Origin: Candidatus Accumulibacter iunctus
GTDB taxonomy: Bacteria; Pseudomonadota; Gammaproteobacteria; Burkholderiales; Rhodocyclaceae
Assembly (NCBI GenBank): GCA_002345025.1
Contig: DDUX01000078.1
Coordinates: 6,977 to 29,337 of the forward strand
Length of the DNA stretch: 22,361 bases
Reading direction: 5' to 3'
Every line of letters starts with the position of its first letter. The first letter of the stretch is position 1. Below, piece by piece: positions 17,026 through 22,361 of this stretch. The notes under the pieces are model-generated. The model was not told the origin of the DNA. It searched no databases and was given only the letters and a program-made list of their open reading frames with translations. A program made the translations under genes and the position numbers.

Positions 17026-17529
17026 TCACGTCCGCAGCGCCGGCAGCGGCGTGCCCTTCGGCACGAAGGCGAGGGCGACGCCATTGTTGCAGTAGCGCTT
17101 GCCGGTCGGCGGCGGGCCGTCGTTGAAGACGTGGCCCTGATGGCCACCGCAACGCGCACAGTGATACTCGGTGCGCGGGTAGATCAGCTTGTAGTCGGTC
17201 GAGGTGCCGAGCGCACCCGGCAGCGACTGCCAGAAGCTCGGCCAGCCGGTACCGCTGTCGTACTTGCTGGCGCTGTCGAACAGCGGGTTGGAACAGGCGG
17301 CGCAGACGTAGGTGCCGGCACGCTTCTCGTCGTTCAGCGGACTGCTGCCGGCGCGCTCGGTGCCCTCCTCGAACAGCACCTGGTAGGCCGCGGGCGACAC
17401 GAGCTGCTTCCATTCGGCGCTGGTCTTCTCCAGCAGGAAGCTGCGCCCGGCGCCGCCGGCAACGGTGAAGGGCAGCATGCCCAGGCCAAACAGGGCGCCG
17501 GCGCCGGTGATCAGTTGTCTGCGGTTCAT
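17026..17529 (-). CDS. msrB: Peptide-methionine (R)-S-oxide reductase, exported
   Basis: This 167-residue MsrB reduces the R-epimer of methionine sulfoxide in proteins. The N-terminus (MNRRQLITGAGALFGLGMLP) is a twin-arginine-like or Sec signal peptide, so the enzyme is probably periplasmic. The core has zinc ligands Cys76/Cys79 (CAACS) and Cys124/Cys127 (CARCGGHQGHVF), substrate-site DSGTGWPSF and catalytic Cys147 in RYCNNG. The usual ending is RYCxNS, so the Gly is a variation. The resolving-cysteine position (GCGWPSF in many homologs) is Thr94, so another reductant must act. The start at 17529 follows a GGAG/GAAGAG ribosome binding site and begins at the signal peptide. Confidence 0.93.
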   Translation of the reverse strand: MNRRQLITGAGALFGLGMLPFTVAGGAGRSFLLEKTSAEWKQLVSPAAYQVLFEEGTERAGSSPLNDEKRAGTYVCAACSNPLFDSASKYDSGTGWPSFWQSLPGALGTSTDYKLIYPRTEYHCARCGGHQGHVFNDGPPPTGKRYCNNGVALAFVPKGTPLPALRT

Positions 17530-17726
17530 CGTTTCTCTTCTCCATTTGGGCAGGACAGGCTCTGCAGCCCAGGCCTCTTCGACCACGCTGCAGCGCAAAT
17601 GGTGCCACTTGGCGCCATTCCGGTGCCGTTTGCTGCCGTTTCGTCGCCGGCGCCGGCTCTTTCCTTACAGCGCGCCGCGCACGCGGCCATGCTTTAATGT
17701 GAAAGTCGCGTCAGCGACTCGCGAAT
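17530..17726. other. Divergent promoter region between msrB and the FAD oxidoreductase
   Basis: About 200 bp of gene-free DNA. A short stem at 17704-17709/17714-17719 (AGTCGC/GCGACT, loop GTCA) directly precedes the composite repeat. No gene or clear terminator is present. Confidence 0.4.
17690..17698 (+). promoter_or_regulatory. Possible extended -10 promoter element
   Basis: TGCTTTAAT fits an extended -10 (TGn plus TTTAAT). It points toward the FAD oxidoreductase gene, whose start is about 165 bp downstream across the hairpin repeat. No good -35 is seen at 17 bp, consistent with an extended -10 type but weak. Confidence 0.3.
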
Positions 17727-17820
17727 CTCCCTTCTCCCGTGCGCGGGAGAAGGGCTGGGGATGAGGGAAACGGTCATGACTTTCATCATCGGGGTGTGTC
17801 GAAAGTCATGGCCGTTCGCT
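17727..17820 (+). repeat. Composite hairpin repeat, copy 1
   Basis: The element has two stem-loops. The first is perfect: CCCTTCTCCCG (17729-17739), loop TGCG, CGGGAGAAGGG (17744-17754). The linker CTGGGGATGAGGG follows. The second stem is AACGGTCATGACTTTC (17769-17784) with GAAAGTCATGGCCGTT (17801-17816), one mismatch, loop 16 nt. An inverted copy lies at 22202-22295. The first hairpin is of the CCCTCTCCC...GGGAGAGGG kind that recurs between genes in many proteobacteria. Behaves like a REP/MITE-type intergenic repeat. Confidence 0.8.
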
Positions 17821-17864
17821 ACACTCGTCGACCTCGCGCCCGGAAACTGCCCAGCCTGCAAGCC

Positions 17865-19067
17865 ATGCCCTCCTCCGAATCCGGCCGCCCAGGCGAGATC
17901 CTGCTCGTCGGCGGCGGCCACAGCCACGTCATCGTCCTGCGCGAACTCGGGTTGCAGCCGCTTGCCGGCGCCCGCCTGACGATCGTCTCGAGCGCCGCGC
18001 GCACCCCCTACTCCGGCATGCTGCCCGGCTATGTCGCCGGGCATTACGACTTCGACCAGGTGCACATCGACCTGCCGCGGCTGGCGGCCTTCGCCGGCGC
18101 CCGCTTCGTCGCCGACGAGGTGATCGGCATCGATCGCGGCGCCCGCCTGGCGCACTGCCGCAGCGGCCGCAGCCTGTCATGGGATCTGCTGTCGATCAAC
18201 GTCGGCTCGACGCCGCGCATCGACCTCGGCGCCGCAGGCAGCATGCACGTCGTTCCGGTGAAGCCGATCAGCGGCTTCAACCAGCGCTGGCTGGCGCTGC
18301 TGCAACGTGCGCGGCTGCTCGCCGCTGCCGGCAATGCGGCGGCACAACCGCTGACGATCGCCGTCGTCGGCGGCGGTGCCGCCGGCGTCGAGCTGCTGCT
18401 CGCCATGCAGTACCGCCTGCGGCAGGAGTTCGCGCACCTGCGCGCCGACCCCGAACGCCTGCACTGGCACCTGCTGACGCGCGACGCGGACATCCTGCCG
18501 ACGCACTCGCGACCCGTACGGCAACACTTTCGCCGCGTGCTCACGGCGCGTGGCGTGCGGCTCCACCTCGCCGCCGCCGTCGATGACGCCGGTGCCGGCT
18601 GGCTGCAGTGGCAGGGGACGAACGGCGCCGAGCGGCTCGCTGCCGACGAGGTCGTCTGGGTGACCCGCGCCGGCGGCGCCGCGTGGCTGCGCGACAGCGG
18701 CCTGGCGGTCGATGGCGACGGCTTCCTGCGCGTCGGCGATACGCTGCAGGTGGCGGACGAAACGCGCATCTTCGCCGCCGGTGACTGCGCCTCGATGATC
18801 GACCACCCGCGCGAGAAGGCGGGCGTCTTCGCCGTCCGCATGGGCCAGCCGCTGGCCGGCAACCTGCGGCGCGCCGTCGCCGGCCGCGCACTCGTCGACC
18901 ATCACCCGCAGCGCCGCTGGCTGGCGCTCATCAGCACCGGCGACCGCTACGCCGTCGCCTCGCGCGGCGCCTTCTTTGCCGCCGGACGCTGGGTCTGGCA
19001 CTGGAAGGACTGGATCGACCGCCGCTTCATGCGGCTCTTTACCGATCTGCCCGGAGGAAGCGCGTGA
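17865..19067 (+). CDS. SelD-associated pyridine nucleotide-disulfide oxidoreductase family protein
   Basis: This 400-residue flavoprotein resembles the family TIGR03169, which occurs beside or fused to selenide,water dikinase (SelD) and looks like NADH dehydrogenase II. The FAD-binding motif is LLVGGGHSHVIVLREL (13-28), followed by TPYSGMLPGYVAGHY and VHIDLPRLAAFAGARFVADEV. A second Rossmann site is VVGGGAAGVELLLAMQYRLRQEF. The FAD-closing motif IFAAGDCASMID lies near 300. No selD or selenocysteine machinery is present in the window. The ATG at 17865 is chosen because homology begins just after it; an earlier ATG at 17808 lies inside the hairpin repeat. The substrate is unknown. Confidence 0.85.
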   Translation: MPSSESGRPGEILLVGGGHSHVIVLRELGLQPLAGARLTIVSSAARTPYSGMLPGYVAGHYDFDQVHIDLPRLAAFAGARFVADEVIGIDRGARLAHCRSGRSLSWDLLSINVGSTPRIDLGAAGSMHVVPVKPISGFNQRWLALLQRARLLAAAGNAAAQPLTIAVVGGGAAGVELLLAMQYRLRQEFAHLRADPERLHWHLLTRDADILPTHSRPVRQHFRRVLTARGVRLHLAAAVDDAGAGWLQWQGTNGAERLAADEVVWVTRAGGAAWLRDSGLAVDGDGFLRVGDTLQVADETRIFAAGDCASMIDHPREKAGVFAVRMGQPLAGNLRRAVAGRALVDHHPQRRWLALISTGDRYAVASRGAFFAAGRWVWHWKDWIDRRFMRLFTDLPGGSA

Positions 19068-19107
19068 AGCCGCTACCCGAGGCAGCCGGACAGATCCGGT
19101 GCGCGCG

Positions 19108-19800
19108 ATGAAGACGATCGGCCTCATCGGCGGCATGAGCTGGGAATCGACGCTGCCCTACTACCGGCAGATCAACGAAGAAGTCCGCGCCCGTCTCGGC
19201 GGCCTGCACTCGGCGAAGCTGATCCTCTACAGCGTCGATTTCCACGACGTCGAGTGGCTGCAGCAGGCCGCCGACTGGGATGCCGCCGGCGCCCTGCTGG
19301 CGCGGAGCGCCGTCGCGCTGCAGGCGGCCGGAGCCGACTTCCTGCTGCTGTGCACCAACACCATGCACCGTGTCGCCGGCGAGATCGAAGCGGCGGTGAC
19401 GATTCCCCTGCTGCACATCGCTGACGCCACGGCGGCGGCGGTCGCGGATGCGGGCTACGCCACCGTCGGTCTGCTCGGCACCCGCTTCACGATGGAGGAA
19501 GCCTTCTACCGCGACCGCCTGCAACAGGTCCACGGCCTGCAAGTGGTCGTTCCCGCCGCCGCCGCGCGTGCCGCCGTCCATCGCATCATCTACGACGAAC
19601 TCTGCCGCGGCATCATCCGCCGCGAGTCGCGCGAACTCTACCGGCAGGCGATCGACGAACTGGCAGCGCAGGGGGCGCAGGCGATCATCCTCGGCTGCAC
19701 CGAAATCGCGCTGCTCGTCGACGCCGACGATTCTCCGCTGCCTCTGTTCGACACCGCCGCGATCCACGCGCAGGCGGCGGTCGACTGGGCTCTCGCCTGA
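19108..19800 (+). CDS. ygeA: Aspartate/glutamate racemase family protein (YgeA-type)
   Basis: This 230-residue protein matches E. coli YgeA and related amino-acid racemases along its length. It begins MKTIGLIGGMSWESTLPYYR, with SVDFHDVEWLQ, and the two catalytic cysteines sit in LLCTNTMH (Cys82) and ILGCTEIALL (Cys197), followed by PLFDTAAIHAQAA. Cofactor-independent racemisation through the two-cysteine mechanism is expected; YgeA-type enzymes act on several amino acids. The start is 41 bp after the FAD oxidoreductase stop, with no strong ribosome binding site, so the two may be co-transcribed. Length is typical. Confidence 0.92.
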   Translation: MKTIGLIGGMSWESTLPYYRQINEEVRARLGGLHSAKLILYSVDFHDVEWLQQAADWDAAGALLARSAVALQAAGADFLLLCTNTMHRVAGEIEAAVTIPLLHIADATAAAVADAGYATVGLLGTRFTMEEAFYRDRLQQVHGLQVVVPAAAARAAVHRIIYDELCRGIIRRESRELYRQAIDELAAQGAQAIILGCTEIALLVDADDSPLPLFDTAAIHAQAAVDWALA

Positions 19801-19998
19801 AGCGGCGGCAGTCGCTGCGGCCGCGGCGCAACCGTCGCCGCTGCGGCCGCCACTCGCCCCGGACGGGACTGGTGTCGCGGCCGCGCGCCGATGGCGCGTA
19901 AGTTCTCGCCGACGACGGCGACGAAACACCATCACCATCGACAATACCGGCACCGCCGGGCACGCCCCAGCGCACGCAACCCCAGCCCAGGAATTAGC

Positions 19999-22149
19999 AT
20001 GAACAGCAAGAAAATCGTCATCCTCGCCGTCGTCGTCGTCGCCGTCGTCGCCTACTTCCAGCTCGGACTCGGCCAGTATCTCAGCCTCGATGCGCTGAAG
20101 GCGCAGCAGGCGGCGCTCGGCGATTACCATCTGCAGCACCCGTGGCAGGTTGCCGGCCTCTATTTCCTTGCCTACATCGCGGTGACCGCGCTCTCGCTGC
20201 CCGGCGCTGCGCTGATGACCCTCGCCGGTGGCGCCATCTTCGGCCTGCTCTGGGGCACCGTCATCGTCTCCTTTGCCTCGTCGATCGGTGCCACGCTGGC
20301 CTTTCTCGCCGCGCGCTTCCTGCTCCGCGACTGGGTCGGCGGGCGTTTCGGCCAACGCCTCAAGGCGGTGGACGAAGGGATTCGGCGCGACGGCCCGTTC
20401 TATCTGTTCACGCTGCGCCTGATCCCGGTCTTCCCCTTCTTCCTGGTCAATCTGCTGCTCGGACTGACGGCGATGAAGGCGCGCACCTTCTACTGGGTCA
20501 GCCAGGTCGGCATGCTCGCCGGCACCGTCGTCTACGTCAATGCCGGCACGCAACTGGCGCGCATCGATTCCCTCGCCGGCATCGTCTCGCCCGGCCTCCT
20601 CGCCTCGTTCGCGCTGCTCGGGCTGTTTCCGCTGCTGGCGCGCAAGATCGTCGACGCGGTGCAGGCACGCAAGGTCTACGCCGGCTGGCAGAAGCCGCAG
20701 CGCTTCGACCGCAACCTGGTGGTCATCGGCGCCGGCAGCGCGGGCCTCGTCACTTCCTACATCGCCGCTGCCGTCAAGGCCAGGGTGACTCTGGTCGAGA
20801 AGCACCGCATGGGCGGCGACTGCCTGAACACCGGCTGCGTGCCGTCGAAGGCTCTGATCCGTTCAGCCAAGCTGCTGTCGCACATCGCCCGCGCGCGCGA
20901 GTTCGGCATTGCCGAGGCCACGGCACGCTTCGACTTCGCCGAGGTGATGGAACGTGTGCAGCGGATCATCCGTACCGTCGAGCCGCACGACTCGGTCGAG
21001 CGCTACAGCCAGCTCGGCGTCGATGTGGTCGAGGGCTCGGCGCGAATCGTCTCGCCGTGGCAGGTCGAGATCAGCCGCCACGACGGCACGACGCAGACGC
21101 TCAGCACCCGCAGCATCGTCATCGCCACCGGGGCACGGCCCTTCGTGCCACCGCTGCCGGGGATCGACGAGGTCGGCTACCTGACGTCGGATACCGTCTG
21201 GAACCTGCGCCAGTTGCCGCGCCGCCTGCTCGTTCTCGGCGGCGGGCCGATCGGCTGCGAGCTGACGCAGACCTTTGCCCGCCTCGGCGCGCAGGTGACG
21301 CAGGTCGAGCGTGGTCCGCGCATCATGCCGCACGAGGATCCCGAGGTGTCGGCGATGGTCGCCGAACGCTTTCGCGCCGAGGGCGTGCGGCTGCTGCTCG
21401 AGCACCAGGCGAAGCAGTTCGTGATCGAGCAGGGCGAGAAAATCCTGGTCGCCGAACATGCCGGCAGCGCGGTCCGCATCCCCTTCGACGGTTTGCTGGT
21501 GGCGCTCGGCCGCGTCGGCAACCTCAGCGGCTACGGCCTCGAGGAACTCGGCATCGGCGGTGAGCGCACGGTCGCGATCAACGAATTCCTGCAGACGCGC
21601 TACCCGAACATCTATGCCGCCGGCGATGTCGCCGGGCCGTTCCAGTTCACCCACACCGCCGCGCACCAGGCGTGGTACGCCGCGGTCAACGCCCTCTTCG
21701 CGCCGTTTCGCAAGTTCCGCGCCGACTACTCGGTGATCCCGTGGTCGACCTTCGTCGAGCCCGAGGTCGCCCGCGTCGGCCTCAACGAGCAGGAGGCGAA
21801 GGAGCGCGGAATCGCCTACGAGGTCTCGCGCTACGACATCGACGACCTCGACCGCGCGATCGCCGACGGCGAGGCGCATGGCTTCATCAAGGTGCTGACC
21901 GTTCCCGGCAAGGACCGCATCCTCGGCGTGACGATCGTCGGCGAGCACGCCGGCGACCTCATCGCCGAATACGTCCTGGCGATGAAACAGGGCATCGGGC
22001 TGAACCGTATCCTCGGCACGATCCACATCTACCCGACGCTCGCCGAAGCGAACAAGTACGTCGCCGGCGTCTGGAAGAAGGCGCATGCGCCGGCGGAGCT
22101 GCTGCGCTGGGTCGAACGCTGGCACACCTGGCGGCGGGGCGGCGGCTGA
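19999..22149 (+). CDS. Fusion of TVP38/TMEM64 membrane domain with a pyridine nucleotide-disulfide oxidoreductase
   Basis: This 716-residue fusion has an N-terminal VTT membrane domain (residues 1-215, about five to six helices) with FLAYIAVTALSLPGAALMTLAGG and FTLRLIPVFPFFLVNLLLG. It is joined to a flavoprotein resembling dihydrolipoamide dehydrogenase or mercuric reductase. FAD site VVIGAGSAGL is at 241-250 and redox disulfide CLNTGCVPSK has Cys275 and Cys280. A second NAD(P)H site is LVLGGGPIGCELTQTFARLG, then YAAGDVAG. The C-terminal dyad reads HIYPTLAE: Tyr678 replaces the catalytic His of dihydrolipoamide dehydrogenase while Glu683 is kept, as in MerA-like enzymes. The terminal metal-binding cysteines of MerA are absent. 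An AGGA ribosome binding site about 7 bases upstream supports the start. The arrangement is known in other proteobacteria. Confidence 0.93.
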   Translation: MNSKKIVILAVVVVAVVAYFQLGLGQYLSLDALKAQQAALGDYHLQHPWQVAGLYFLAYIAVTALSLPGAALMTLAGGAIFGLLWGTVIVSFASSIGATLAFLAARFLLRDWVGGRFGQRLKAVDEGIRRDGPFYLFTLRLIPVFPFFLVNLLLGLTAMKARTFYWVSQVGMLAGTVVYVNAGTQLARIDSLAGIVSPGLLASFALLGLFPLLARKIVDAVQARKVYAGWQKPQRFDRNLVVIGAGSAGLVTSYIAAAVKARVTLVEKHRMGGDCLNTGCVPSKALIRSAKLLSHIARAREFGIAEATARFDFAEVMERVQRIIRTVEPHDSVERYSQLGVDVVEGSARIVSPWQVEISRHDGTTQTLSTRSIVIATGARPFVPPLPGIDEVGYLTSDTVWNLRQLPRRLLVLGGGPIGCELTQTFARLGAQVTQVERGPRIMPHEDPEVSAMVAERFRAEGVRLLLEHQAKQFVIEQGEKILVAEHAGSAVRIPFDGLLVALGRVGNLSGYGLEELGIGGERTVAINEFLQTRYPNIYAAGDVAGPFQFTHTAAHQAWYAAVNALFAPFRKFRADYSVIPWSTFVEPEVARVGLNEQEAKERGIAYEVSRYDIDDLDRAIADGEAHGFIKVLTVPGKDRILGVTIVGEHAGDLIAEYVLAMKQGIGLNRILGTIHIYPTLAEANKYVAGVWKKAHAPAELLRWVERWHTWRRGGG

Positions 22150-22201
22150 GAGCTTGTGAAGAAATCGTCGCGAGCAGGCCGCGATGCAAGGCGCGATGGA
22201 G
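22150..22201. other. Short gene-free spacer after the fusion gene
   Basis: About 50 bp, running into the second composite repeat. It contains TTGTGAAGAAATCGTCGCGA and GCCGCGATGCAAGGCGCGA, a GC-rich string of the kind that recurs between genes in betaproteobacteria; repeat status is from memory only. Confidence 0.3.
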
Positions 22202-22295
22202 CGAACGGTCATGACTTGCGCACACCCCTGATGATGAAAGTCATGACCGTTTCCCTCATCCCCCGCCCCTCTCCCCCGCCCCGGGGGAGGGGGAA
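22202..22295 (-). repeat. Composite hairpin repeat, copy 2 (inverted)
   Basis: Read on the minus strand this follows copy 1 in the same order. It has a GC-rich hairpin (CTCCCCCG 22271-22278 with CGGGGGAG 22282-22289), a GATGAGGG linker, then a stem AACGGTCATGACTT (22204-22217) with AAGTCATGACCGTT (22238-22251). About 60 of the 64 bases around the second stem match copy 1, allowing two small offsets. With copy 1 it brackets a 4.4-kb block of three genes in inverted orientation. Confidence 0.8.
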
Positions 22296-22361
22296 TTGGG
22301 AGGGGCTGATGCGGGGTCGACCACAAAAACGAAGAAGATCAAAAAGAAAGGCGGCACACAG
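22296..22361. other. Window edge without a recognisable gene
   Basis: About 65 bp after the repeat, ending in an A-rich, lysine-codon-like stretch (AAAAACGAAGAAGATC). It may be the leader or start of a gene outside the window, but nothing can be assigned. Confidence 0.3.

Noticed and set aside
17729..17754. Intrinsic terminator
   Set aside because: The hairpin is perfect but lacks a T tract and is part of a repeated composite element, so it is listed as a repeat.
19801..19998. GC-rich inverted repeats with GCGGCCGC after the racemase gene
   Set aside because: Two GCGGCCGC palindromes can pair, but there is no T tract and such strings arise readily at this base composition. No separate feature was called.

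Overview
The window is very GC-rich, densely packed DNA from a betaproteobacterium. Gene content and style (YgiQ, Pqi/MCE cluster, SelD-associated oxidoreductase, TVP38-oxidoreductase fusion) suggest Rhodocyclales, perhaps a Candidatus Accumulibacter relative. That placement is inference; there is no rRNA or other marker here.

Layout. (1) Positions 1-560 look like one integron-type gene cassette. It carries a DUF4160/DUF2442 pair, starts with a GTTAGCC core site and ends in a degenerate attC-like palindrome. (2) Positions 560-2469 hold a single gene, an iron-sulfur L-serine dehydratase, bracketed by two near-identical 21-bp inverted repeats. The left copy abuts the degraded attC; the right copy supplies the stop codon of the next gene. 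(3) Positions 2449-6423 (minus strand) are a tight three-gene cluster: YgiQ radical SAM protein, a nucleoside 2-deoxyribosyltransferase-like protein, and a 2-oxoglutarate/Fe(II) oxygenase. (4) Positions 6563-10945 (minus strand) are an intermembrane lipid-transport type operon: DUF4239 membrane protein, PqiA split into two genes, PqiB (three MCE domains) and lipoprotein PqiC, with overlapping or near-abutting genes. (5) Positions 11268-13899 (plus strand) encode a complete phosphonate/phosphite-type ABC importer (binding protein, permease, ATPase) with GTGA start/stop overlaps and no C-P lyase nearby. (6) Positions 13856-15327 are a gene graveyard: a 5'-truncated Rpn-family nuclease gene fused out of frame to the ATPase gene, a 480-bp stretch without a gene, and a short P-loop ATPase remnant. 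(7) Positions 15324-17529 hold a divergent metallophosphoesterase-like gene, a TVP38/TMEM64 membrane protein and an exported MsrB. (8) Positions 17727-22295 are a 4.5-kb block with three genes (SelD-associated FAD oxidoreductase, YgeA-type racemase, TVP38-flavoprotein fusion) bounded by two inverted copies of a composite hairpin repeat.

Functional themes are envelope lipid handling (Pqi, DUF4239, TVP38), redox and sulfur/selenium chemistry (MsrB, two flavoproteins) and phosphorus-compound uptake. No CRISPR array, tRNA, rRNA or intact transposase was seen. The most noteworthy items are the cassette with its complementary core sites, the inverted repeats around the serine dehydratase, the truncation junction at the ABC ATPase 3' end, and the uncharacterised YgiQ-deoxyribosyltransferase-oxygenase cluster.
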